Both the position numbers and the translations under genes were made by a program. The notes below the pieces were generated by a model. The model saw only the letters and a program-made list of their open reading frames with translations. It had not been told where the DNA came from and made no database searches. Of a stretch of 64,000 nucleotides of DNA, positions 1 through 8,801 are shown piece after piece. Source of the stretch: Paenibacillus sp. P25 (GTDB taxonomy: Bacteria; Bacillota; Bacilli; Paenibacillales; NBRC-103111); contig CP085629.1 of the NCBI GenBank assembly GCA_024704175.1, positions 3,224,001 through 3,288,000 of the forward strand. The letters run 5' to 3'. Numbering within the stretch: the stretch's first letter is position 1; every line of letters begins with the position of its first letter.

Positions 1-1663
1 ACCGCGTTGCCGCTCGCCTGGTTGATCACCGCATTCGCCGGCACCATGATCGCTTTGCGGCCTTCGCTCTTCAGACTGGAGGTGGCGAACATGCCCGGGA
101 GCAGCTCCCCTTCGGATCGTTCACTTTAATATCCACGCCGTAGGATTTGGTCGTCGGGTCCAAGGTCGGACGGATGGCGGATACGACGCCGTCGAATGAT
201 TTGCCCAGTGTCGGCACGTCGACCTTCATGTCCATGCCCACTTTGATCTTGCCGATGCTGGATTCGGATACGTTGACCGTAGCCAGCACCGGGTCCAGCG
301 CCGCGATGGAGACAATGCTCGCCTGCGTGCCCGCATTCTGCCCGACCGGCGTATTGATCGCGGTCACCACGCCGTCGACCGGCGACGACAGGACGCCGTC
401 GTTCAGCCGCTCCTGCAGCACCTTCAGGTTGGTCGAGGCTTGTTCGTACTGCGCTTTGGAGACCTCCACCGAATCCGTGGATTTCGCCGCATTCACCGTC
501 TGTTCGTCCTTATTCGCCTGAGCTTGAACCGATTTCACGCTGATATCGTAAGAAGCCTGAGCATTCTTCGCGGATTGCTGCGCCGATTGGAGCGTTTGCT
601 GGTTCGTATCGGTAATCACCGCCAAATTATTCTGCGCCGTGGCAAGAGCGAGCAGGTCGCTGTTGAGGGTTTCCTGCGCCGTAACGACGGTTTGGGAGTT
701 TTGGGCGGCGGCGAGGTCCGCCTGCGCCTTCGTTAAATTGTTCTGCGCCGTGGACAGTGCGGAAGCCGGAGACTCCTGCGCCTGCTGCAAAGCGAGCTGC
801 GCAGCCTGCAGCTTCTGCTGAGCCGCGGCGATGTCCGTGCTGGTCGATTTGCCGTTCCCCTGCGTATTCTGCAGGTTGATGGCCGCCTGCTCTACGGCAA
901 GCTGCAGGGATTCAATGCTGTTGGTGCTCGAAATTTGTGAATTCTGCAGGGCATCCTGCGCCGAGTTTACATTGTTCTGTGCGGTCGTAACCGCTTGATT
1001 GTAGGTATTGATTGCATTGTTCAACGCCTGCTGGTTCACGGTGACCGCCTGCTTGGCGGCCGCAATCGCGTTCTGCTGGTCCGAAATCGCCTTGTTGTAG
1101 TTCGCCTGGGCCACTGCCACCTGCTGCTTGGCCGCGCCCAGCGCATTCTGCGCGTCCTGCAGCGTCTTATCGTAACCGGCCTTATTGACTTCATTGGTTA
1201 ATTCGGCGGATAGCTGCCCGTTCTGCTGATCGTGGGCGACCTTCTGCAGGTTTGCCGCACTAAGGGCCACTGCACTCTGCGACTGCTCGATCTGCTGCTG
1301 CAGCTGGGTTGTATCGATCTTCGCAAGCGGCTGTCCCGTTTTGACCCGGTCTCCGACCTTGACCATTAATTCCGTCACCCGGCCGCTGACCCGGGAAGAC
1401 ACGTTCGTGGTATATTGGGGACTGATAGACCCGTTAAAAATTTGCCCGCCCCCGACGTCCTGCATTTTAACGGTCTGCGTTTCCACCGGAAACTGCCTGG
1501 GCGCGCCCCTCTGCTGCTGGCCGCCTTTGGCGGGATCGGCGCCTTGACTCTGCTTTCCCCATCCCCCATACATCACGGTACCGCCGACAACGGCGATCAC
1601 CGCAATGACGGCTACGGTTGTCACCAACCATTTTTTCGATACGTTCTGGATCCACCTGATCAT
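1..1663 (-). CDS. HlyD/RND-type membrane fusion (periplasmic adaptor) protein, partial, frameshifted
   Basis: Membrane-anchored adaptor subunit of an efflux or export system, probably paired with an ABC (MacB-type) exporter beyond the left edge. After an N-terminal membrane segment (about residues 12-32) comes a Gln/Ala/Asn-rich linker, a biotinyl-lipoyl-like half (VSGRVTELMVKVGDRVKTGQ), and a very long Ala/Gln-rich coiled coil (roughly residues 110-400), followed by the second lipoyl half and a beta-barrel domain. The start is placed at the ATG at 1663 because GGAGGG lies just upstream; a longer reading to 1720 lacks a good ribosome site. The frame breaks at 107-110, where a C run (G on the coding strand) is one base short. 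Restoring it continues the protein as ELLPGMFATSSLKSEGRKA to the window edge, a normal family C-terminal sequence. Family assignment is firm; substrate is unknown. Confidence 0.85.
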
Positions 1664-1865
1664 TGACCATACCCTCCATATGCACCTTGTGTTGCGTGAA
1701 GCGCTGTCTACAGCTTTCATGAGCCTGTATAAACGCTGCTTTATGTTCGGCAGACGGCACCCTCCAATATAGGCACGGCATCTATGTCCAAGTTAATCTA
1801 CATTCATGATGAAACTATGATTTAAATGTAAAAAATGTGTGAAAAACGACCAAGGTCGAATCAAA

Positions 1866-2092
1866 GAAAAAGGACCCCTTTCGGAGTCCTTCTTAGCGGT
1901 GAATTGATTTCGGCACTTGCTGCGGAATCTTCTTATCAGCTCGGGTCTTACCTTAAGCCACACTACTGCAGTACAAGTACTACATTAACGCGTCTTTGGC
2001 ACATCCCTCCGCTTCTATTTCGATTCTTGCTCAGCTTCCCTGGTATAACCCGTCTCTTTGCTCAACGGAACCACACCTCTCTTTTCACCGCT
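1866..2092 (-). ncRNA. candidate structured RNA or leader ending in a terminator, family unassigned
   Basis: No gene fits the 480 bases between the transpeptidase and the HlyD gene. Read on the minus strand, the region opens with AGCGGTGAA (2083-2091) and closes with its exact complement TTCACCGCT (1895-1903), which would make a long-range closing stem. Inside, GGTATAACCCG and CGGGTCTTACC (near 2041-2051 and 1947-1957, plus-strand order reversed) pair at 9 of 11 positions, and there is a GTACAAGTAC palindrome. It is followed at once by a GC hairpin (1871-1890) and a T run on the minus strand, a typical intrinsic terminator. It could be an independent small RNA or a riboswitch-like leader for the HlyD gene. 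I checked it by eye against T-box, SAM, cobalamin, lysine, M-box and c-di-AMP consensus boxes and found no match. Confidence 0.4.
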
Positions 2093-2146
2093 GAGGATAG
2101 CATGTCCCCGCGGACCGCCTGATATACGGGTTGCGCGAATTTTATT

Positions 2147-2637
2147 TTATTCCCGGATAATCACTACCGTTCCGAGCGGCAGGTGCCGGAAGAGCCATTC
2201 CACATCCCGGTTGTACATGCGGACGCGACCGGATGACGCACTGTGTCCGATCGAAGAGGGCCGGTTGGTCCCATGGATCCCGTAAGTGTACCCGCCCGTC
2301 CCGGGCACGTTAATCCCCATCCAGCGGGTGCCGAGCGGGTTGTTTCGGTGACCGCCGGGGATCTGCTTGCGTATATACCAGGGCTTCACGATCTTAGTCA
2401 CAATCCGGAACCTTCCGACAGGCGTAAGCTCCTTCCTTCGTCCCGTAGCCACCGGGAAGGAATATTGCGCCCTTCCGTTCAGAATAACGGTCAAGCGGTT
2501 ATCGCTCTTATCAATGACAACATAAACTCCCTCTTCCTCAAGCCCTCCATCCGTCGCCGGGGAGCCGCGTCAGCCGGGCGGATCAAGAGCGAAGCAAGCA
2601 GCAGAAGCAGGAGAAAACCGGCGATCCATCGTTTCAA
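2147..2637 (-). CDS. L,D-transpeptidase (YkuD domain) homologue with altered catalytic motif, frameshifted leader
   Basis: YkuD enzymes cross-link peptidoglycan outside the membrane. A signal peptide (KRWIAGFLLLLLLASLL, ending near PADAAP) begins at a TTG at 2637 behind AAAGGATGAG. The mature part carries on in a second frame from about 2560 (GVYVVIDKSDNRLTVILNG), so one indel lies in the leader. The domain is otherwise well conserved: TPVGRFRI, NPLGTRWMG and YGIHGTN are present. The catalytic signature, normally S/T-H-G-C-x-R, reads SSGRVR here: the histidine is serine and the nucleophilic cysteine is arginine. If the sequence is right the protein cannot be an ordinary transpeptidase. Size is small for the family and no LysM domain is present. 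It is followed by the structured region and terminator at 1866-2092. Confidence 0.75.
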
Positions 2638-2736
2638 GGCTTCTCATCCTTTATTATCGAGCTGGTCCCCGCATCCCGGCGGGGCGTATCATGCGTATTG
2701 TTCACATTAGTGCCGCCGGGATATTCCACAACGCCG

Positions 2737-2762
2737 AAAAAGCCCTTAAAGCAAGGGCTCCT
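2737..2762 (-). terminator. intrinsic terminator of the Crp/Fnr gene
   Basis: AGCCCTT (2741-2747) and AAGGGCT (2753-2759) form a 7-bp stem; on the minus strand it is followed by TTTTT. It lies about 20 bases past the stop codon of the regulator. Confidence 0.75.
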
Positions 2763-2781
2763 TTGTTCACCGTTATATTGT

Positions 2782-3498
2782 TCACAGGAGGCTGTCGGAC
2801 CCACAAACCATCGACTGAAGGTAGGCCATGTCCTTAATGATCAGTTCCCCGTGGTCGCAATCGATGACCCCTTCCATCTTAAACCCGCTCAGCATGCGGT
2901 TGACATTCTCCCTGGTAGAGCCGATCATCTGCGCCAGCTCCGTATTCGTAAGCCTTAGCGAGACCTTGATCCCTCTCGGTCCCGGTTTGCCGCAGGACTC
3001 TGCCAGCCGGAGCAGCGTCGAGGCCATGGCTCCGTTCTTTCCGTACAACACGAGATCGCGAACCTTGGCTTGCAGCGCCCGCTGCACCATGCCGGACCAC
3101 TTCAGGAACTCAACGGCAAAATCCCCTCGGGTACGGATAAGCTGCTCCAGCGATTCAAGGGAAACCACCCCCACCGTAACGTCCGTGAGCGCGATCCCGT
3201 GAAAGCCGAACCTGAGCGGCTCCGGTCCGCCGAGTTCGCCGTAGAAATCTCCGCCTCGCAGCGACTGAAGTATCATTTCCTTGCCGCCCGCGGTCGTTTT
3301 AACAAGCTTGAGCGTTCCGCTTTTTACAAAATAAAGCTTATCCGCGGCTTCTCCCTCCATAAAAACATAACAGCCTTCCTTCACCCGCCGAGGCACCATC
3401 AGCTCTTCCAGACACCGCTCGCTGGACTCGGACAAAAATCGCGGGTTACCGGAGCCGTTATGAACCGGTTTGCTCTTTATCAAGGTCATCCTGAACAA
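2782..3498 (-). CDS. Crp/Fnr-family transcriptional regulator
   Basis: Cytoplasmic dimeric regulator of 238 residues, the usual family size. The N-terminal half is a cyclic-nucleotide-binding-type beta roll (VFMEGEAADKLYFVKSGTLK, then GGDFYGELGG), followed by a dimerisation helix and a C-terminal winged helix with the recognition segment LTNTELAQMIGSTRENVNRM (about residues 184-203), the classic Crp/Fnr HTH. I see no N-terminal cysteine cluster of the Fnr iron-sulphur kind, so a direct oxygen sensor is unlikely; the ligand is unknown. The gene is monocistronic and intact, with a terminator immediately downstream and an AT-rich 160-base upstream region shared divergently with the hydrolase at 3701. 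Confidence 0.9.
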   Translation of the reverse strand: MFRMTLIKSKPVHNGSGNPRFLSESSERCLEELMVPRRVKEGCYVFMEGEAADKLYFVKSGTLKLVKTTAGGKEMILQSLRGGDFYGELGGPEPLRFGFHGIALTDVTVGVVSLESLEQLIRTRGDFAVEFLKWSGMVQRALQAKVRDLVLYGKNGAMASTLLRLAESCGKPGPRGIKVSLRLTNTELAQMIGSTRENVNRMLSGFKMEGVIDCDHGELIIKDMAYLQSMVCGSDSLL

Positions 3499-3700
3499 CC
3501 CTTCCCTAGGAAATCGTTAGATTGATTGTAGCAACCGCAAATTAGAAAAATGTTAGGTTTCCATTAGACAAATATTTAATTCATTTAAAAAAAGAGTGTA
3601 GGCTTGATGAAAAATAGGGCGGGACCGGGGGATTTCGCCAATTTCCGGGAATTGTTATATGATAGGGGAAGAGGATACAGGAAAGGATGAAGCCTGGGTG

Positions 3701-4465
3701 ATGAAGCTTACTTTTTTGGGAACCGGCGACTTCTACCCGCGGAGTCTCGGGCATAACAGCGCCCTGCTGGAATGGGAAGGAACAAGGCTTGCCATTGATT
3801 TCCCCGCCTCCAACGCGCCGTCCCTGGAACGTCTCGGCCTCGGTCTGCACGACGTTCCTAACGTGTTCCTTTCCCACCTGCACGAAGATCACATCAACGG
3901 CATCCAGCAATTCGCTTACTGGCATGAAATTCACAGCCGCATGACCGGAACGGGCCGGAAGCCCCGGCTGTTCATCGCCTCGAATCTGCTGGACGACCTC
4001 TGGAGCGCGGTGCGCCCGGGACTGTCGCTGACGACGGGGGGTGTCCGGGAGTTGGACCATTACTTTGACCTGCACATCATCGATTCCGGCCATCCGGCGT
4101 TCGAGCTGGACGGCGTCTCCTTCGAATGCATCCGGACCGACCATGTGCCTTCGATGGTGTCGTACGGGCCGCTGGCGAAGCCTTATTTCTACTTCAGCTG
4201 TGATTCAAAGGCGGATCCGCCCTTGCTTGCTTCCGTAGCGCCGGAGATTGAGCGGATTTTTCACGATTGCCATCTGTGGGACCTGAAGATCGAAGCGCAC
4301 GCATCGCTCGAAGACATCCGGGCGCTCCCGCCCGAGATTCAAGCCAAGACCGTGCTTATGCACTACAATTATTTATACGAAACGCCGGAAAGCCGCCGGA
4401 AGTTCGAAGAGACCGTCCAGATCAAGCTGGCCTCGCCGCTGGAGACGTTCACTTTTACATCATAG
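3701..4465 (+). CDS. MBL-fold metallo-hydrolase (RNase Z-like)
   Basis: Cytoplasmic protein of about 254 residues of the metallo-beta-lactamase fold. It begins MKLTFLGTGDFYPRSLGHNS, a layout shared with RNase Z and related hydrolases, and carries the metal signature SHLHEDHING (H-x-H-x-D-H), a central histidine region (DSGHPAF, RTDHVPSMVSYG), an aspartate ligand in YFSCDSKAD and a late histidine (LMHYNYLY). The reading frame is open back to 3659, but the ATG at 3701 matches the family N terminus and has AAAGGATG upstream. The substrate cannot be told from sequence. The MmcQ/YjbR gene follows after 15 bases on the same strand, so the two are probably co-transcribed. Confidence 0.85.
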   Translation: MKLTFLGTGDFYPRSLGHNSALLEWEGTRLAIDFPASNAPSLERLGLGLHDVPNVFLSHLHEDHINGIQQFAYWHEIHSRMTGTGRKPRLFIASNLLDDLWSAVRPGLSLTTGGVRELDHYFDLHIIDSGHPAFELDGVSFECIRTDHVPSMVSYGPLAKPYFYFSCDSKADPPLLASVAPEIERIFHDCHLWDLKIEAHASLEDIRALPPEIQAKTVLMHYNYLYETPESRRKFEETVQIKLASPLETFTFTS

Positions 4466-4480
4466 GGGAGAGATAACTCA

Positions 4481-4861
4481 ATGAATCATGCGCAGTTGAT
4501 TGAATTCGGACTAAAGCTGAAGGGAACCAGCCTCCGCTATCCGTTCGATCCGGCTATGCCCGTACTGTTTGTCGGAAGTAAACTGTTCGCCCTGTTCGGA
4601 TCGTATAACGGATATCCGAGCATGAACGTCAAGACCGATCCCGAAACCGCATGGCTTGTACGGGAGCAGTACAACGGTACCGTGATCCCCGGCTACCATA
4701 TGAACAAAAAGCACTGGAATACGGTGCTGCTGAACGGGGTTGTGCCGGATAACGTGCTGAAGGAAATGGTCGAAGAATCCTACGGGCTTGTCTTGCGGAA
4801 TCTGACGCTCAGCGAATGGCAGGCGATCACGGGGGAGAAGGCCCGCGCATCGAAACGGTAG
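4481..4861 (+). CDS. MmcQ/YjbR-family protein
   Basis: Small 126-residue protein of the MmcQ/YjbR (CyaY-like fold) family, recognised from the GTSLRYPFDPAMPVLFVGSK start, the SMNVKTDPETAWLVREQY core and the KHWNTVLLNGVVPDNVLKEM motif. Members are often annotated as DNA-binding but the role is not established. GGGGAGAG lies 8-15 bases before the ATG. It follows the MBL-fold gene closely and is likely the second gene of a two-gene operon. Confidence 0.85.
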   Translation: MNHAQLIEFGLKLKGTSLRYPFDPAMPVLFVGSKLFALFGSYNGYPSMNVKTDPETAWLVREQYNGTVIPGYHMNKKHWNTVLLNGVVPDNVLKEMVEESYGLVLRNLTLSEWQAITGEKARASKR

Positions 4862-4878
4862 ACACCCCGGGCGGGGGC

Positions 4879-4906
4879 AAAAGAGGCATAGGATCCCCTA
4901 TGCCTC
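4879..4906 (-). terminator. perfect hairpin, terminator between convergent genes
   Basis: GAGGCATAGG (4883-4892) pairs perfectly with CCTATGCCTC (4897-4906) around an ATCC loop. Four T follow on the minus strand, so it best serves the reductase gene ending at 5001; on the plus strand no T run follows. Confidence 0.6.
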
Positions 4907-5000
4907 AGTCTGCTGAGAAACCTCTCTCCATGTTGCCCCTGATCGACATCCCCCACTCGCTCGCTTTGTTCACTAGTTAGATTGATTCTTCGTTATCGGC

Positions 5001-5633
5001 CTATCGGCCCCGGTTTAGGAAGGCTCGCGCTTCTTCCCTTCGCAGCACCCGGATTGCGTAGTCGCGGCCAAACCGCGGCGAGAGCGCGGTCCAGAACGAA
5101 AAGAGCGCTTTTTCGATCTCGGTCATCGCTTCCGCACTGCCTGCGTCCACCATATCGAATCCAGCTTCGGCGCCCAGCCTAAAGACGGTTTGCTTGGCTT
5201 CTTCGTCATCGCCGCTCATGAAAAGCGTGGCGTTCGCCCCGCCGAACCTCGGGTTCGCCAGCGCCTCCCACGTCAACGTATGGAACGCCCGCACCACGCG
5301 TGCGCCATTCGCAAGCCTTCGCACTTCTGCGTCGGCCGACCGCCCGTCGAACAAAATCGTCGCATTGACGACGATTTTCCACCGCAGGTCTCCCGCCTCC
5401 TCCAGTACTCGCTCGATTTCCGTGCCGGGAACGGCCAATACGATGATTTCGCCGAACGCGGCCGCTTCCTTGACGGACGCCGCCGTAGCGTTCGGGCCGA
5501 TTGACTTGAGCAGCGCACGCATCCGGTCGCTTTGTGGATCCCGCGAGCCGAACGTCACCCGGTGACCTTTCGCCGCCCATGCTTTCCCCAACGTACCTCC
5601 GATGTGTCCTGACCCGATCATTGCAATGTTCAC
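5001..5633 (-). CDS. NAD(P)-binding F420-dependent-type oxidoreductase
   Basis: Cytoplasmic dinucleotide-binding protein of 210 residues resembling NADP oxidoreductases of the coenzyme-F420-dependent family (NpdG-like fold). It starts MNIAMIGSGHIGGTLGKAWA, a Rossmann GxGxxG-type loop, with a GSRDP segment after the second strand suggesting NADP preference; VKEAAAFGEIIVLAVPGTEI is the second typical block and RVVRAFHTL the third. In Bacillales such proteins probably use NADPH rather than F420; the partner substrate is unknown. It lies 13 bases after the MerR regulator on the same strand, so the pair probably forms an autoregulated operon. Confidence 0.85.
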   Translation of the reverse strand: MNIAMIGSGHIGGTLGKAWAAKGHRVTFGSRDPQSDRMRALLKSIGPNATAASVKEAAAFGEIIVLAVPGTEIERVLEEAGDLRWKIVVNATILFDGRSADAEVRRLANGARVVRAFHTLTWEALANPRFGGANATLFMSGDDEEAKQTVFRLGAEAGFDMVDAGSAEAMTEIEKALFSFWTALSPRFGRDYAIRVLRREEARAFLNRGR

Positions 5634-5646
5634 GCTCGCATCTCCT

Positions 5647-6088
5647 CTACAAGTGTTCTTGGAGGCTCGAAGCCGGAACTATCGAAACGTTTACGGCGTC
5701 CCGTCCAGCAGTCTCGTTGTACAGGCGAATGTTGTTTTTCGTCCGATCGATCAGCTCGTCGAGTTCGCGGCGCTGCGTCTCCATCCGGGCCAAGTGGTCC
5801 GTTAGCAGGTCGATTCGATCCCGGAGAACAGCTTCATCTCCGTCGCGCATCGACGAGCGTTCGGTCACGCAGCGGTTCGTACTCGTGTACGACTTGATTT
5901 CCTCCAAAGACAATCCCAGCCGTTTCAAACATTTTAGTCCGGACAGCAATCGGAGATCGTCTTCGCTAAACACACGCGCGCCGCCCGACCGTTTGCGGCC
6001 GCGGCTTGATCAGCCCGATTTTCTCGTAATATCTGAGCGTATCGTGTCCGAACCCCGTCATCTCTACAACTTGACCGATCGTGTACAA
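5647..6088 (-). CDS. MerR-family transcriptional regulator, frameshifted
   Basis: Short MerR regulator of about 147 residues. The N-terminal HTH is read in one frame from the TTG at 6088, behind GGAGG: YTIGQVVEMTGFGHDTLRYY then EKIGLIKP. Near 5985 the frame shifts and the rest continues as VFSEDDLRLLSGLKCLKRLG, then LSLEEIKSY and a coiled-coil dimer helix (DLLTDHLARMETQRRELDEL). No effector domain follows, as in small MerR proteins that sense redox or electrophiles. A single indel separates the two halves. It sits directly upstream of the oxidoreductase gene at 5633 and presumably controls it. Confidence 0.8.
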
Positions 6089-6258
6089 CGAGCACGCCTC
6101 CTTTCATTCCACATTCTACATGCTGGAGGCGACTCCAGGTCAACTCCCGCGAAGTGAAAAATTTTTCAGTTCTACATACCCCAAATGCTGCGGTCTGCAT
6201 GTTCTAAAACTAAAATTTGAAATTTTGGATTCGATAGCGGCGGCAGTAGTGATTGCTG

Positions 6259-7173
6259 CTACACCTTCATCTTTCTCAAACACGTCGGGCAAGCGATATT
6301 CTTCAACACTTTAATGAAGTCCTTGACGAACGGGGAGCGGCGGCTTGATTCGAGCCACCCGACCGCAATCTTAAGAGGTTCTATATCCCGGATGGGAAGC
6401 CAACGAATATCAGGCCGGGCATAATAAACGGCCATAGAGACCGGAGCGATGCAAATCGCAGTGCCGGAAGCTACTTGTTCCAACATCTCCTCGACATTAT
6501 CATTTTCCGGTCCCCATATGGGTTCGCTCCCGTCTGGCCGCGGATTCACCGCCCACCAGTCGACCCAGATTTTATCCGCCCTGCGTGTCCACATGATCGG
6601 TTCGCTGTTCAAATCGAGTATAGAAACAAATGGAAGACGGGCCAGCCTGTGCGTCAAGGAAAGACCGACCACTCGTTGTTCCAACGCAATCATTTCCATC
6701 TGAATTCCCTCGACGGACGCCGGGAGCCAGATAAATGCGACGTCAACCAGTCCTTCCCGCAAAGCCGCGACTTCCCCTCCCCAATCAAATCGCTTCGGTT
6801 CCACCTTGATGTCAGGATGGCTCTTAGAGAACAAAGCCCGTGCTTGCGTCATTAATGTGCCCGCCCCACTGGCCTCGAAACCAATACGCAAAGTCTTGGC
6901 GTTCGCCGCGGCTATGAAACGGATATCCCGCTGAATGGAATTCCATTGCTCCACAAGCATTCGCGCTTTCGGTAGAAGCGCAAGACCGGCAGGCGTAAGC
7001 TTCACGTCCTGTCTCGATCGGTCAAACAGTTGAACCTGCAGGTCTTTCTCCATTAACTGAATTTGCTTGCTAAGTGCGGGTTGTGAAATATATAAACGTT
7101 CGGAGGCCCGCGTGAAATTTAATTCTTCCGCTACGGCAATAAAGTATTGAAGCAAACGGGTATGGATATCCAT
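6259..7173 (-). CDS. LysR-family transcriptional regulator
   Basis: Regulator of about 304 residues, normal LysR length. The N-terminal HTH is clear (LLQYFIAVAEELNFTRASER then LYISQPALSKQIQLMEKDL), followed by a linker helix and a periplasmic-binding-like effector domain (KTLRIGFEASGAGTLM; SGTAICIAPVSMAVYY). The TTG at 7188 overlaps the GGAGGAGG ribosome site, so I prefer the ATG at 7173 (or 7176). It is transcribed away from the quinone oxidoreductase at 7343, the classic arrangement of a LysR protein with its target gene. The inducer is unknown. Confidence 0.9.
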   Translation of the reverse strand: MDIHTRLLQYFIAVAEELNFTRASERLYISQPALSKQIQLMEKDLQVQLFDRSRQDVKLTPAGLALLPKARMLVEQWNSIQRDIRFIAAANAKTLRIGFEASGAGTLMTQARALFSKSHPDIKVEPKRFDWGGEVAALREGLVDVAFIWLPASVEGIQMEMIALEQRVVGLSLTHRLARLPFVSILDLNSEPIMWTRRADKIWVDWWAVNPRPDGSEPIWGPENDNVEEMLEQVASGTAICIAPVSMAVYYARPDIRWLPIRDIEPLKIAVGWLESSRRSPFVKDFIKVLKNIACPTCLRKMKV

Positions 7174-7193
7174 CATGTCCTCCTCCAAGCGTT

Positions 7194-7296
7194 ATAACTA
7201 ATAGTTATCACAATTGATCTTGGCCTGTAAAGGCGAGCATCGATTACAATCATCTTGGGCTGATGATGAGAGCCGACAAATGGTCGGTAGACCATT
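7194..7296. promoter_or_regulatory. divergent lysR/qor control region with two palindromes
   Basis: ATAACTAATAGTTAT at 7194-7208 is a perfect 15-base palindrome with the T-N11-A character of LysR boxes, lying just upstream of the lysR start. A second inverted repeat, AATGGTC-GGTA-GACCATT at 7279-7296, lies nearer the oxidoreductase gene. These are plausible activation and recognition sites of the LysR protein; binding is inferred. Confidence 0.5.
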
Positions 7297-7342
7297 ACAA
7301 GACGTCAGCCGTAAAAAAACCTGTAGGCAGGAGTGAAGTGCA

Positions 7343-8344
7343 GTGAGCATGAAAGCCATTCAAATTCGTCAAACGGGATCCTATTCCGCTCTGACATACG
7401 AGGACGTTCCATTACCAACGCCCAAAAGTAATGAGGTGCTGATTCGTGTTAGGTACATAGGCGTCAACTATGTCGATTCCGTGATTCGTTCCGGCGACCT
7501 GCCATCGGTTGTTATGCCGGTACTTCCTATGATCCCCGGCGTGGAATGTTCCGGGATCGTTGAAGCAACGGGGTCCGAAGTAGAACACGTTAAACCTGGT
7601 GATCGTGTGGTTTTTTTCGGTAAGCATGGTGTCGGCTGTTATGCGGAATATGTGGTTGGCGAAGCGGCCTATGTAACCCCGGTTCCATCCGAAGTACCTT
7701 TGGATACAGCGGCGGTCCTTCCGGTTAATTATTTTACGGCCTACGATATGCTTCATCATATCGGTGCAGTAAAACGAGGTCAAACCATTCTTGTTCACCC
7801 CGCCGCCGGAGGTGTCGGTACAGCTTTAATCCAACTGGCAAAGCTTGCGGGTTTAAGGATCATCGGACTCGTCGGATCTGACGAAAAGAAGGCATACATT
7901 AAGCAGCAAGGAGCAGATTACGGCATCAATTACAAAACGGAAAATGTAGTGGAAAGAATAAGGGAGATCACTGACGGCGAGGGCGTTCATGTATCCTTCA
8001 ATGCTACATCCGGTCAGACCATTATGCGCGATGCCGAGGTCCTCGCAGCTTTCGGACAAATGATCGTCTTCGGGACGCTGAACGGCTTGCCCTCAGGAGG
8101 ATTGGAGGAAATCTATTCCCGATTCGTTTTGAAAAGCATTGCGGTAAGGGTATACGCCGTCTATTCGCAATATGACCAAAATGATGATCTGTACAATCAA
8201 GCGCTCAAGCAATTACTCCGTTATGCAGCGGACGGCTTAATCCAACCGCAGATCTATCAAACCTTCCATTTATCTGAAGCTCCTGCAGCCCATCGACTGC
8301 TGGATCAAGGAATAACACAAGGTAAGATTTTGCTTCATCTATAA
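7343..8344 (+). CDS. zinc-free medium-chain NADPH:quinone oxidoreductase (QOR family)
   Basis: Cytoplasmic reductase of 333 residues in the quinone oxidoreductase branch of the MDR superfamily. It has the GroES-like start (MKAIQIRQTGSYSALTYEDV), the IGVNYVDSVIRSG segment typical of QORs, IPGVECSGIVEATGSEVEHV, and the nucleotide loop HPAAGGVGTALIQLAK (AxxGGVG). The cysteines that bind structural or catalytic zinc in alcohol dehydrogenases are missing, as expected for this group. The start is the GTG at 7343 behind AGGAGTG; an in-frame ATG two codons later is the alternative. Divergent from the LysR gene and probably controlled by it; it may act in detoxifying quinones or enals. Confidence 0.9.
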   Translation: MSMKAIQIRQTGSYSALTYEDVPLPTPKSNEVLIRVRYIGVNYVDSVIRSGDLPSVVMPVLPMIPGVECSGIVEATGSEVEHVKPGDRVVFFGKHGVGCYAEYVVGEAAYVTPVPSEVPLDTAAVLPVNYFTAYDMLHHIGAVKRGQTILVHPAAGGVGTALIQLAKLAGLRIIGLVGSDEKKAYIKQQGADYGINYKTENVVERIREITDGEGVHVSFNATSGQTIMRDAEVLAAFGQMIVFGTLNGLPSGGLEEIYSRFVLKSIAVRVYAVYSQYDQNDDLYNQALKQLLRYAADGLIQPQIYQTFHLSEAPAAHRLLDQGITQGKILLHL

Positions 8345-8418
8345 AGAACAAACTGAATAGCGGTACTTGAATAGATTCTGTTTGATATCATCTTAAGCCG
8401 CACGAATGTAAAAAAAGA

Positions 8419-8470
8419 GGAGGCGACTGGACTCTTGATTCAAAGCGATCAAGGGTTCCAGTCTGCCTCC
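8419..8470. repeat. long imperfect inverted repeat, possible terminator
   Basis: GGAGGCGACTGGA-CTCTTGAT (from 8419) pairs with ATCAAGGGTTCCAGTC-TGCCTCC (to 8470) in a stem of about 20 bp around CAAAGCG. A T run follows it only on the minus strand, yet the nearest gene on that side runs the other way, so it may serve as a barrier or be a remnant of a lost gene rather than the terminator of qor. Confidence 0.5.
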
Positions 8471-8525
8471 CAGCATGTCTAGACAGGGGAACTGTTAAAG
8501 CGAAACGCTGCGTTTTTATGATAAA

Positions 8526-8799
8526 ATGGATCTATTTAAACCGGAATATGCGTATCCCGAAATTGCGCCTCTGGAAGAGATCCGCCTCATCATCAAACTG
8601 CCACCTGAGTCCCGCGCGAATTCCTGGACGAGCAGGAACACATTATCGATGAGCAAATCCAAGAGCTTCATCACTAAAACCATTTAATTTCCCTAGCTTC
8701 GGATGTATATGTCGATTCGATTCCGGAAGGCACGTATATGTAAATCGCCTTTAAGTGGTCTGAAAGCGAATATTACGATCATTGTTCAGTGGAGGTAAG
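8526..8799 (+). pseudogene. decayed MerR-family (BltR/BmrR-like) regulator
   Basis: Most of the 457 bases between the oxidoreductase and the RCC1 protein is a wrecked regulator. From 8526 one reads MDLFKPEYAYPE...PLEEIRLIIKL, matching the second half of a MerR HTH domain. After a shift comes EFLDEQEHIIDEQIQELHH, a MerR dimer helix, then a TAA stop, then NHLISLASDVYVDSIPEGTY, a further TAA, then IAFKWSESEYYDHC, the start of a GyrI-like effector domain. The HTH start, a stretch in the middle and the rest of the effector domain are missing. Stops, a shift and lost segments together indicate real decay, unlike the single indels elsewhere in the window. Confidence 0.6.
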
Positions 8800-8801
8800 A
8801 C

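Noticed and set aside
1895..2092. T-box, SAM, lysine, cobalamin, M-box or c-di-AMP riboswitch
   Set aside because: None of the invariant boxes of these families could be found; kept as an unassigned structured RNA.
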